Assembly (NCBI GenBank): GCA_964427955.1
Contig: CAYRWY010000252.1
Location: 1 to 8,522 of the forward strand
DNA from: JACRBK01 sp964427955
GTDB taxonomy: Bacteria > Chloroflexota > Anaerolineae > Aggregatilineales > Aggregatilineaceae
Length of the DNA: 8,522 nt
Direction: 5' to 3'
Shown: positions 1-6,567 of the stretch, piece by piece
Layout of the letters: every line of letters begins with the position of its first letter
Position numbering within the stretch: position 1 is the first letter of the stretch
Program-made: the position numbers and the translations under genes
The notes under the pieces: model-generated
Told to the model about the DNA's origin: nothing
The model's input: only the letters and a program-made list of their open reading frames with translations
Databases searched by the model: none

Positions 1-305
1 AATTCGGCCCGGTCGCCCAGCGCGTGATAGTGGCCTTTGGTCATGAAATATTCGTTACCCACCTTGCCAGGGTAAATAATGGTGGTGGAATAAAGAATTT
101 GACCGGCCACCTTGGGATTCTCGGTGGCCTCATAGACTTCGTACACCAGCGGATTCGCGGTTAACAACGCCTGCTCGGCGGCGTGATCGGCAAATAACCC
201 CTGCAAATCGGCCAGCCGCCGTACCAACACCTGAGGCGCACCGGGGATCATGCCGGTCCGCAGGTCCACCTGCTGCGCAAACGGCATCATGTAAGACATC
301 GTCAC
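1..305 (-). CDS. Cupin-type glucose-6-phosphate isomerase, N-terminal part (runs off left edge)
   Basis: Only about 101 codons are inside the window. The translation resembles archaeal-type (cupin) phosphoglucose isomerases, which are metal-dependent and unrelated to the classical PGI fold. Visible landmarks in order are VDLRTG with GAP, RRLADLQGLFAD, NPLVYEVYE, IIYPGKVGNEYFMTKGHYH and DRAE. The GHYH pair and the downstream Glu are the cupin metal ligands in this family; the last ligand His lies outside the window. The expected reaction is interconversion of an aldose-6-phosphate and its 2-ketose. I chose GTG at 305 because it overlaps the upstream TGA stop as GTGA and has GGAGG 10 bases before it. 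ATG at 299 is in frame but 16 bases from that site. It forms a coupled operon with the upstream dehydrogenase. The real substrate could be another anionic aldose. Confidence 0.87.
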   Translation of the reverse strand, partial: MTMSYMMPFAQQVDLRTGMIPGAPQVLVRRLADLQGLFADHAAEQALLTANPLVYEVYEATENPKVAGQILYSTTIIYPGKVGNEYFMTKGHYHALGDRAE

Positions 306-1276
306 GGTTTTCTCACCTCCCAGACTTGCGGGTTGACGACGTAACCGCACGTCCGGTGCAGCAGCACATCGACGACATTCTGCGCGGCCAGCATCGACAT
401 GCGCTCGACCGATTCGAGGCTGGTGCCCGCCATGTGCAGCGTCGGCAGGAAGTTATCGAGCGTGAGCAGCGGGCTGCCTTCCGGGGGTTCGCTGTGGAAC
501 ACGTCCGACGCCGCCCCGGCCAGCTTGCCCGACTTGAGCGCCGCGTACAACGCCTGCTCGTCCACCAACTCGCCGCGGGCTGTGTTGATCAGATAGGCGC
601 CGTCGCGCATCTGAGCGATGGTGGCGGCATTGATCAAATTGGTGGTTTCGGGCGACACCGGGCAGTGCAGCGACACGATATAGGAGTCCTGCAACAAGGT
701 GTCGAGGCTGACCAGTTCGACGCCCTGCGCCCACGCGCCCTTGATATAAGGGTCGTCAGCCACGACCCGCATCCCCAGCCCGCGCGCCCGCACGGCGACT
801 TCGTGACCAATCGCGCCCAGCCCGATCAGCCCCAGGGTTTTCTCGTAGAGTTCCCAGCCCTGGGCCCGTTCCCACACGCCCCGGCGCGCGTTTTGCACCA
901 CGTGAGGAATGCGGCGTGCCAGGCTGAACATCAACGCGATGGTCAGTTCGGCTACGGCGATCCGGTTGACCCCCGGCGTATTGGTGACGACGATCCCGCG
1001 GGCGGTCGCCGCGTCCAGATCGACCCGGTCCACCCCCGACCCGTAACGCGAGATGACTTGCAGCTTGTCCGCCCGGCTGAGCACACTGGCGTCACAATCG
1101 TCCAGGCCCAGGATCAGGGCGTCACAGCCCGGCACAAGCCCGGCCAGTTCCGCCGCACTCATCGGGTGATCGGGCGGGTTAAGCAGGACTTCGCACCCAT
1201 TATCGCGCAGCAGCATATGGGGCGGTCCGGCGGATTTGCAGAAGTATCGAGCAGTAGCAAGCACACGAAAAGCCAT
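302..1276 (-). CDS. D-isomer-specific 2-hydroxyacid dehydrogenase (phosphoglycerate/hydroxypyruvate dehydrogenase-like)
   Basis: A 324-residue protein, normal length for single-module NAD-dependent D-2-hydroxyacid dehydrogenases without an ACT domain. These enzymes reversibly oxidise a D-2-hydroxyacid to a 2-keto acid in the cytoplasm. The Rossmann motif GLGAIG lies at about residues 152-157, followed by an acidic VADDP turn near 173-176 that favours NAD over NADP. The catalytic triad is visible: Arg234 in NTARGE, Glu263 in SEPPEG and His281 in LHMAG. RYGSGVDRVD (77-86) and NTPGVN (99-104) are the usual substrate-loop elements. ATG at 1276 is preceded by AGGAG nine bases upstream. It is first in a minus-strand operon with the isomerase and divergent from the GntR gene, so it probably belongs to the same regulon. 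Phosphoglycerate is only one candidate; glyoxylate/hydroxypyruvate reductase or a dedicated sugar-acid dehydrogenase fit equally well. Confidence 0.88.
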   Translation of the reverse strand: MAFRVLATARYFCKSAGPPHMLLRDNGCEVLLNPPDHPMSAAELAGLVPGCDALILGLDDCDASVLSRADKLQVISRYGSGVDRVDLDAATARGIVVTNTPGVNRIAVAELTIALMFSLARRIPHVVQNARRGVWERAQGWELYEKTLGLIGLGAIGHEVAVRARGLGMRVVADDPYIKGAWAQGVELVSLDTLLQDSYIVSLHCPVSPETTNLINAATIAQMRDGAYLINTARGELVDEQALYAALKSGKLAGAASDVFHSEPPEGSPLLTLDNFLPTLHMAGTSLESVERMSMLAAQNVVDVLLHRTCGYVVNPQVWEVRKP

Positions 1277-1289
1277 GATGATTGTCTCC

Positions 1290-1308
1290 TTATAGGTCCC
1301 ACCTATAA
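1290..1308. promoter_or_regulatory. Candidate GntR operator: perfect 8-bp inverted repeat
   Basis: TTATAGGT and ACCTATAA form perfect arms around a CCC spacer. The site abuts the Shine-Dalgarno of the minus-strand dehydrogenase and lies in the divergent region shared with a GntR-family gene, the usual place for an operator. A one-mismatch half site, ACCTGTAA, lies at 1380-1387 between the predicted -10 and the regulator start. Assignment to this regulator is inference. Confidence 0.55.
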
Positions 1309-1340
1309 TAACAGCTTTCAGCCCTCAGGCAGGAATTCAC

Positions 1341-1369
1341 TTGCACCCCCCTCAAATTACGCTTATAAT
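1341..1369 (+). promoter_or_regulatory. Sigma-70-type promoter for the GntR regulator gene
   Basis: The -35 is TTGCAC (1341-1346, five of six consensus bases), the spacer is exactly 17 bases, and the -10 is a perfect TATAAT (1364-1369). Transcription would start near 1376, leaving a leader of about 35 bases before the TTG start at 1411. I found no comparably good promoter reading left into the dehydrogenase; a TATTAT element near the inverted repeat has no convincing -35. Confidence 0.65.
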
Positions 1370-1386
1370 ACAACTAACTACCTGTA

Positions 1387-1410
1387 ATGACAAGATGACA
1401 GGATGACAAC
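1387..1410 (+). repeat. Three tandem 8-base repeats before the regulator start codon
   Basis: ATGACAAG, ATGACAGG and ATGACAAC follow each other without a gap. The first two ATGs each open a three-codon reading frame closed by a TGA that overlaps the next ATG as ATGA. The array carries the only Shine-Dalgarno-like AGGA (1400-1403) for the TTG start at 1411. GACAAG at 1389-1394 can pair with CTTGTC at 1410-1415, which covers the start codon. GACAA-C-TTGTC (1405-1415) is also a small perfect palindrome. Confidence 0.6.
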
Positions 1411-2232
1411 TTGTCCTTCTCAATCAATCGGACCAACGGCATCCCTTATTACATCCAGGTGCGGGACATCTTGCAGGAGCACTTCCAGGCAGGAACCTGG
1501 CAGCCCGGCGACCAACTGCCCGGCGAGCCGGAATTGTGCCGGATGTTTGGGGTCAGCCGTCCGGTGGTGCGCCAGGCGTTGAACGACCTGTCCAACAAGG
1601 GGTTAATCGTCCGCGAGAAGGGCAAAGGCACGTTCGTGGCCGAGTCCAAAATCCGCGAGAGCCTGGTACAAAAGCTGACCGGCTCCTTTCAGGACATGCG
1701 AGAGCAGGGCCACGCCCTGGTGACGCAGGTGCTCCGGCAGAGCGTGATCCCCGCCAACCGCAAAGTCGCCCGTTATCTCCAGTGCGGACCGGACACACCC
1801 GTGATCGAGATCGAGCGCCTGCGCTTCGTCGACGAGGTGCCGCTCCAACTCGTGACTACTTATTTGCCCTATACCCTGTGCGGCGGGCTTATCCAAGAAG
1901 ACCTGTCCCACCAATCCCTCTACGCCTTCCTGGAAGAGCGGTTTGGCGTCGTGATCGTCCACGGGCGGCGCAGCATCGAGGCCGTGGCGGCGAACGAATA
2001 CGAAGCGCGGCTGCTCCAGGTCAAAAAAGGCGCACCGTTAATCCTGCTCGACAGCGTGAGCTTCGTCGCCGATGGTACGCCGGTCGAATACTATCACGCG
2101 CTGCACCGGGGCGACCGGACGCGCTTCGAAGTCCAACTGCTGCGGGTCCGCTCGCTGGAGCAGGAGGGAGTCGATACTCCCCCGCGCGGCAGTTTCATCT
2201 TGCGGCCCGAAAGCCCGCCCAAGAACTCATAA
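1411..2232 (+). CDS. GntR-family transcriptional regulator with UTRA effector domain
   Basis: A 273-residue regulator of the GntR/HutC (FarR) type. Residues about 10-78 form the winged helix-turn-helix: IPYYIQVRDIL, the GDQLPGEPEL turn, a recognition helix around VSRPVVRQAL (48-57), and the wing REKGKGTFVA (68-77). Residues about 90-245 form the UTRA domain, which in this family binds small sugars, amino sugars or organic acids; it includes VIEIERLRFVDEVPLQLVTTYLP, and near the end DGTPVEYYHALHRGDRTRFEV. The start must be TTG at 1411: the in-frame ATG at 1387 meets TGA after three codons, and the ATGs at 1395 and 1403 are in other frames. AGGA lies seven bases upstream of TTG. Lying between the divergent isomerase operon and the transporter genes, it is the likely local repressor responding to the imported sugar or a phosphorylated product. 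The C-terminal 25 residues after UTRA are low in recognisable structure. Confidence 0.92.
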   Translation: MSFSINRTNGIPYYIQVRDILQEHFQAGTWQPGDQLPGEPELCRMFGVSRPVVRQALNDLSNKGLIVREKGKGTFVAESKIRESLVQKLTGSFQDMREQGHALVTQVLRQSVIPANRKVARYLQCGPDTPVIEIERLRFVDEVPLQLVTTYLPYTLCGGLIQEDLSHQSLYAFLEERFGVVIVHGRRSIEAVAANEYEARLLQVKKGAPLILLDSVSFVADGTPVEYYHALHRGDRTRFEVQLLRVRSLEQEGVDTPPRGSFILRPESPPKNS

Positions 2233-2363
2233 TCACTCCCCCAAGGATTTTATTTCATGGGCATTATCGAGCAGCCTGGCAGTTAACAGAAAGGAGAAGA
2301 GCGCGCGAAGAAACTACCCACATCTCATCACATCCGATCGTTTGATTATTTGGGAGGCAAAAC

Positions 2364-3863
2364 ATGAAAAAGTTTGTGGTTCTGCTCATAGTCGTGGTTC
2401 TGGTGTTGGGGTTGATCCCTGTCGCGACCTCGGTGGCCCAGGATGACAAGCCCTTCAAGGGCATGAAAATCGTCGTCGTAACCCAGGAAGGCCGCTCCAT
2501 CGGTGGCCCGGTGGAAGATTTCAAGGCTCAGTGGGAAGAACAGACCGGCGGCGAAGTGGAATTGCAGCAGTTCGCGTTTGGTGACCTGTTCGAGAAGATC
2601 ATCACCGCGTTCGAGACCGGCTCCGGCGCTTACGACATGTTGATCTTCCCGGCGGACTGGGCGGGCGACTTCATGGCCCCCGGCTACCTGGAAGCGATCC
2701 CCGACGAACTCAAGGCAAAAGTGAATTGGGACGACGTCATCCCGCTGTACCGCGACCGCATCGTCGCCTGGGGTGACACGGTTTACGCTCTGCCGTACGA
2801 CGGGGACTCGCACATGCTGTACTACCGCAAAGACCTCGTGGACCCGAACGGCCCATATGCGGCGGACTTCCAGAAAGAATTCGGCTATCCGCTGGATGAG
2901 CCGACCACCTGGAAGCAGTACATCGACATCGCCAAGTTCTTCAATGGCAAGGAAGTCGTGCTCGACACCGACGGCAACAAAGGCCCGATCTTCGGCACGA
3001 TGGAAGCGCAGAAGCGCAATGCCCAAAGCTACTGGGTGTTCCTGTCGCACGCTGCCGGCTACGGCAAAATCCCCGGCAATCCCTGCTTCTTCTTTAGCTG
3101 CGAAGATATGACGCCCCAGGTCAACAATCCTGGCTGGGTGCGCGCCCTGACCGAATACGTCGAAATCAGCAAGTACGGTCCTCCCGAAATGGTCAACTGG
3201 GATGTGGCAGACACCCGGATCTACTTCCCCACGGGCATGTCCGTTTTCAACATCGACTGGGGCGATGTCGGCCCGATCTCGATTGATCCCGAAGCGTCGG
3301 TGATCAAGGGGTTGGTCGGCTTCTCGCCGCTGCCGGGTGGTGACCAGTATTGGGACTACGTCAAGGGCGAGTGGGTGACCCCCGAATCCGGGTCCAACCG
3401 CGCGCCGTTCATCGCCTTCGGTGGCTGGATCATCGGCGTGGCCGCGGACAGCGATGTCAAGGAAGCCGCGCTGGACTTCGCCTCCTTCATGGCCGATCCT
3501 GAGATGGTCAAGAAGCTGGCGGTCACCGGCGGTACGGGCATCAACCCCGCGCGCTTCAGCCAGTTTGAGGCGCTCGATCTGTGGGTGAATGCCGGGTTCG
3601 ACGAAGCCAGCGCCAAGGACTATCTGGATGCTATCCTGACCGGCATCAACGACCCGAACGCCGTGCTTGACCTGCGGATCACCGGCTCGGCGGAATACCT
3701 GCAAACGCTGGACGTCGAAATCGCCCGTGCCATCGCGGGAGAGGTTTCTCCTCAAGAGGCGCTGGACAATGTGGCCGCCCAGTGGAACGAGATCACGGAC
3801 CGGTTGGGACGTGAGGCGCAGATGGCGCAGTACCAGGCCGCCGTTGGCTACCAGGCCCCGTAA
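2364..3863 (+). CDS. ABC transporter extracellular sugar-binding protein (family 1, CUT1 type)
   Basis: A 499-residue solute-binding protein, somewhat longer than the usual 420-450 for family 1. Residues 1-25 are a Sec signal: MKK, a very hydrophobic core (4-20) and a likely cleavage after SVA (23-25). There is no lipobox cysteine. The mature part has the typical fold: a KIVVVTQEG first strand (35-43), the ETGSGAYDMLIFPADWAGDF region (84-103), LPYDGDSHMLYYRKDL (143-158), which is the canonical hinge segment, and a C-terminal FGGWIIGVAADS (352-363) followed by FMADPE. CFFFSC (241-246) could be a surface disulfide. ATG at 2364 has GGGAGG six bases upstream. It leads the transporter genes, 131 bases after the regulator, in a gap where I see no clear promoter. 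It should deliver a mono- or oligosaccharide to the two downstream permeases; the ligand is not deducible. Confidence 0.93.
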   Translation: MKKFVVLLIVVVLVLGLIPVATSVAQDDKPFKGMKIVVVTQEGRSIGGPVEDFKAQWEEQTGGEVELQQFAFGDLFEKIITAFETGSGAYDMLIFPADWAGDFMAPGYLEAIPDELKAKVNWDDVIPLYRDRIVAWGDTVYALPYDGDSHMLYYRKDLVDPNGPYAADFQKEFGYPLDEPTTWKQYIDIAKFFNGKEVVLDTDGNKGPIFGTMEAQKRNAQSYWVFLSHAAGYGKIPGNPCFFFSCEDMTPQVNNPGWVRALTEYVEISKYGPPEMVNWDVADTRIYFPTGMSVFNIDWGDVGPISIDPEASVIKGLVGFSPLPGGDQYWDYVKGEWVTPESGSNRAPFIAFGGWIIGVAADSDVKEAALDFASFMADPEMVKKLAVTGGTGINPARFSQFEALDLWVNAGFDEASAKDYLDAILTGINDPNAVLDLRITGSAEYLQTLDVEIARAIAGEVSPQEALDNVAAQWNEITDRLGREAQMAQYQAAVGYQAP

Positions 3864-3887
3864 GATCGTGTTCGTACTGGCATGAAA

Positions 3888-3922
3888 AAAAGGCGCTACA
3901 GGCATGTGATGTAGCGCCTTTT
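3888..3922 (+). terminator. Strong hairpin between binding-protein and permease genes
   Basis: AAAAGGCGCTACA (3888-3900) pairs perfectly with TGTAGCGCCTTTT (3910-3922) around a nine-base loop, giving a 13-bp stem with A and T runs at its base. It reads as an intrinsic terminator on either strand. The next gene starts 60 bases on without an obvious promoter, so it most likely works as a partial terminator or as a 3' end that stabilises the binding-protein message. Confidence 0.75.
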
Positions 3923-3982
3923 GAGGTATAACACATCTCCAATACTACTTACCGATCAGGACCGTGATAAGGAGAGTTTACT

Positions 3983-5005
3983 GTGGGAAAGAAGGCAAAT
4001 TCCAAGCTACCCGACATTCCGGATGTCGGCGAGGATGTGCGTGAGGACCGCATCATGAAGCGGGTCTTCCTCTCTCCGGCGGTCCTGCTGCTGTTGGCAC
4101 TATCGATTTTCCCGCTGTTCTGGGCGCTGGGCATCAGTTTTACCGACATTCAGCGCGGCGGCTCGACCACGCAGCGCATCGAAGAAGCCGCCGGCGAATC
4201 GGGCCAGGGCTTCCTGGGCATGAATTTCAGCCTGACCTCGCGCAACTATGACCGGCTGCTGCATGACGAGCGGCTGCACATCGCCGCCCGGAACACCTTT
4301 TACTACGTCTTTCTCGGTGTGATCATTCAATATATTTTCGGTTTTGGCCTGGCCCTGGTGTTAAACCAGAAATTCTTCTTGCGGGGTGTCGTGCGGGTCA
4401 TTTTCCTGATGCCGATGATGACGACGCCGGTCGTGGTGGGCTACACCGGGCGCATGATGTTCGACTCGTACCGCTCGCCCATCGCCGATCTGCTGCGCCA
4501 CGCCGAAAAATGGTGGGCGAGCGTGCCGGTCGTGGGATCGGACGTAAACCTGCTCGCGCCCTGGATGACCGACGTCAAATGGGCACGGTTCACGATGGTA
4601 TTGATGGATAGTTGGCAGTGGATTCCCTTCATGACGCTGATCCTGCTGGCCGGGATGCAGGCCATCCCCGACGACGTGTACGAAGCGGCGCGTGTCGATG
4701 GGGCGTCGGCGTGGCAGATCTTCCGCAAGATCACCTTCCCGCTGCTGTTGCCGCTCTCCGCGACGGTTGTCTTGATCCGGGGCCTGGAAATCTTCAAGCT
4801 GATCGACATCATCGTCGTCACCACCGGCGGCGGGCCGGGTTCCGCCACCGAGAGCCTGACCATGTACATCTACAAAACAGCCTTGACTTTCGGCAACTAC
4901 GGCTATGCCGCCGCGATCTCCTTCGCCCTGCTGGTGCTGGTCATCGTCTTTGCGACCGTCTTCCTCGGCCTGGTCAGACGTTTCGTGCCGCGCGGCCTGT
5001 ATTAA
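3983..5005 (+). CDS. ABC sugar transporter permease, MalF/UgpA type (CUT1)
   Basis: A 340-residue inner-membrane permease. A hydrophilic N-terminus of about 27 residues precedes TM1 (about 29-53). An extracytoplasmic stretch of about 50 residues follows, and the permease core starts near residue 103 (NTFYYVFLGVIIQYIFGFGLAL). Further segments lie near 136-155, 205-225, 252-272 and 308-331. The cytoplasmic EAA loop that contacts the ATPase is clear at 229-247: PDDVYEAARVDGASAWQIF. TTGGGPGSATESLTMYIY (280-297) is typical of MalF/UgpA partners. The start is GTG at 3983, six bases after AAGGAGAG; there is no better ATG upstream. It pairs with the next gene, 15 bases downstream, to form the heterodimeric channel. 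No ATP-binding subunit follows, so one must be supplied from elsewhere. Confidence 0.94.
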   Translation: MGKKANSKLPDIPDVGEDVREDRIMKRVFLSPAVLLLLALSIFPLFWALGISFTDIQRGGSTTQRIEEAAGESGQGFLGMNFSLTSRNYDRLLHDERLHIAARNTFYYVFLGVIIQYIFGFGLALVLNQKFFLRGVVRVIFLMPMMTTPVVVGYTGRMMFDSYRSPIADLLRHAEKWWASVPVVGSDVNLLAPWMTDVKWARFTMVLMDSWQWIPFMTLILLAGMQAIPDDVYEAARVDGASAWQIFRKITFPLLLPLSATVVLIRGLEIFKLIDIIVVTTGGGPGSATESLTMYIYKTALTFGNYGYAAAISFALLVLVIVFATVFLGLVRRFVPRGLY

Positions 5006-5020
5006 CAGGGGGACAAGAAA

Positions 5021-5881
5021 ATGAAACGTCGAACGCTGCTGCAAAAATTCGTAATCTACCTGATCGTGATCCTGTGGTCGTTCATCGTCTTGTTCCCGTT
5101 CTACTGGCTGGGGACGACGTCCTTCAAAAAACCGCTGGACGCGACACGGTTTCCGAAATATATCCCCTACTACGATTTCCAGCCGACGACCGAGCACTGG
5201 GACTACCTGCTCACCAAACGGTGGGACAAAACGTGGGGCAGCTTTCGTAACAGCCTGGTTGCAGCAGGGGGGAGCACCCTGTTGGCTGTGCTGCTCGGCG
5301 CGATGGCGGGCTACGGCCTGTCGCGCTTCCGCTATCACTGGAAAGTGATGGGCTGGCGGAATGACAATATCGCCTTCTGGATCATCTCCCAACGTTTCTT
5401 ACCACCCGCGCTGTTCATCATCCCGTTCATGCTGGCCTACGCCCGGCTGCACCTGATCGATACGTCGGTCGGCCTGATCATCGCCTATACCATGTTCAAC
5501 ATCCCGTTTGCGGTCTGGATCATGCGGGATTTCTTCAATGGACTGCCGACCGACCTGGAAGACAGCGCGCGCGTCGATGGCGCGACACGCTGGACCGCAT
5601 TCGTGCGGATCGTGCTGCCGTTGAGCGCCCCCGGCCTGGTCTCGGTCGCGATCCTGTCGTTCATCTTCTCGTGGAATGAGTACCTGTATTCGCTGATGCT
5701 GACCAACGCCGCCGCCGTCACGCTACCGCCGTTTATCGCGGCGCAAAATACCCAGCGGGGTGTGGAATGGTGGTATATTTCGGCGCTGGCGCTCACGGCC
5801 ATCGTGCCGGTCATCCTGGTCGGCCTGCTGCTGGAGCGTTTCATTACTCGCGGCCTGGTGGCCGGTGCTTTGAAAGGTTAG
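5021..5881 (+). CDS. ABC sugar transporter permease, MalG/UgpE type (CUT1)
   Basis: A 286-residue second permease. TM1 (about 9-31) ends in FPFYWLGTTSFKKP, the standard start of MalG/UgpE-type subunits. The core begins near residue 75 with FRNSLVAAGGSTLLAVLLGAMAGYGLSRF. QRFLPPALFIIPFML (124-138) and an EAA-type loop (176-195, LPTDLEDSARVDGATRWTAF; Glu180, Gly187) follow. FSWNEYLYSLMLT (216-228) and the end sequence GLVAGALKG are also characteristic of this branch. Relative to shorter relatives there is a longer loop between TM1 and TM2 (residues about 40-72) rich in aromatic residues. ATG at 5021 has GGGGGA seven bases upstream. The transaldolase gene starts only nine bases after its stop, so the two are almost certainly co-transcribed and probably translationally coupled. 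Confidence 0.94.
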   Translation: MKRRTLLQKFVIYLIVILWSFIVLFPFYWLGTTSFKKPLDATRFPKYIPYYDFQPTTEHWDYLLTKRWDKTWGSFRNSLVAAGGSTLLAVLLGAMAGYGLSRFRYHWKVMGWRNDNIAFWIISQRFLPPALFIIPFMLAYARLHLIDTSVGLIIAYTMFNIPFAVWIMRDFFNGLPTDLEDSARVDGATRWTAFVRIVLPLSAPGLVSVAILSFIFSWNEYLYSLMLTNAAAVTLPPFIAAQNTQRGVEWWYISALALTAIVPVILVGLLLERFITRGLVAGALKG

Positions 5882-5890
5882 TGGTTTTCG

Positions 5891-6523
5891 GTGGCTATTT
5901 ATCTCGACTCTGCCCATCTGGACGACGTACGCTATATCAAGAAGCTGAAATTCGTCACCGCCGTGACGACCAACCCGACCCTGATCGCCAAAACCGGAAG
6001 GCCAGGGTTGGAGGTGCTGCGGGACATCGTCGAAATCTTCGACGGGCCGGTGTTCTACCAGGTGACCGCTGATTCCGCGCCAGGCCGGTTGGAGCAAGCC
6101 TGGGAAGCGCACCAGTTCCGGCCAGGCCGGATCGTGGTCAAGATCCCGGCGACGACGGAGAATCTGCCGCTGGTCGCCGAACTGGCGGCAGGCGGCGTCG
6201 CCTGCACGCTGACAGCAGTCGCCAGCCCGGCACAGGCGTATCTTGCGGCCCAGGTCCACGCCCGCTACGTCGCGCCCTACGTCAGCCGCCTGACCCGCCA
6301 CCTGGGCGACGGCGTGGCGGTCGTGCGTGATATGGCGCGCATCCTGGCCGGAACCCAGACCGAAATCCTGGCTGCCAGCCTGAAAACGGTCGAAGAAACG
6401 GTCGCGACCCTGTTGGCGGGGGCACACCACATCACCCTGCCGCTGGACCTGATCCTGGCGATGGGCGAGCACGAACTGTCCCAGCAGGCGATCCAGCAGT
6501 TCAACGACAGCATGACACGCTAA
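5891..6523 (+). CDS. Small transaldolase / fructose-6-phosphate aldolase-like enzyme
   Basis: A 210-residue class I (Schiff-base) enzyme of the short transaldolase group (FSA/TalC), which cleaves ketose phosphates or transfers a dihydroxyacetone unit. Compared from memory with E. coli FSA, the catalytic Asp6 (YLDS), TTNP (26-29), Lys84 in VVKIPAT (Schiff-base lysine), Arg133 and Ser163 (phosphate site) are conserved. Gln57 (FYQV) and Tyr130 (APYVSR) match FSA Gln59 and Tyr131, which separate aldolases from true transaldolases (Glu and Phe in TalB). This favours aldol cleavage over transfer but does not settle it. GTG at 5891 is the start, nine bases after the permease stop; the ribosome site is weak (AAAGG too far upstream), suggesting translational coupling. 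With the cupin isomerase it would form a short aldose-to-ketose-to-C3 route for the imported sugar. Confidence 0.88.
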   Translation: MAIYLDSAHLDDVRYIKKLKFVTAVTTNPTLIAKTGRPGLEVLRDIVEIFDGPVFYQVTADSAPGRLEQAWEAHQFRPGRIVVKIPATTENLPLVAELAAGGVACTLTAVASPAQAYLAAQVHARYVAPYVSRLTRHLGDGVAVVRDMARILAGTQTEILAASLKTVEETVATLLAGAHHITLPLDLILAMGEHELSQQAIQQFNDSMTR

Positions 6524-6567
6524 AAATCGTGCGCCCGACCGCCCCCGTACACGGAAGTCCACGGTAT

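Noticed and set aside
1291..1320. Minus-strand promoter for the dehydrogenase based on TATTAT
   Set aside because: No acceptable -35 lies 16-18 bases upstream, so I could not support a defined promoter.
326..1387. A 353-codon plus-strand open frame over the dehydrogenase
   Set aside because: It lies opposite a gene with all catalytic residues in place, has an Arg/Gln/His-rich composition and no ribosome site, and would run through the regulator promoter.
2346..3905. A 519-codon open frame antisense to the sugar-binding protein gene
   Set aside because: Its translation is rich in Arg, His, Val and Asp with no domain, whereas the plus strand encodes a clear binding protein with a signal peptide and ribosome site. 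Long antisense frames are expected in GC-rich coding DNA.
3923..3982. Separate promoter for the permease genes
   Set aside because: TATAAC at 3927 and TTGAGG at 3921 are each isolated; neither pairs with a partner at correct spacing.
4361..5392. A 343-codon minus-strand open frame across both permeases
   Set aside because: It spans two genuine genes and their spacer and is low in hydrophobic order, so it is a shadow frame.
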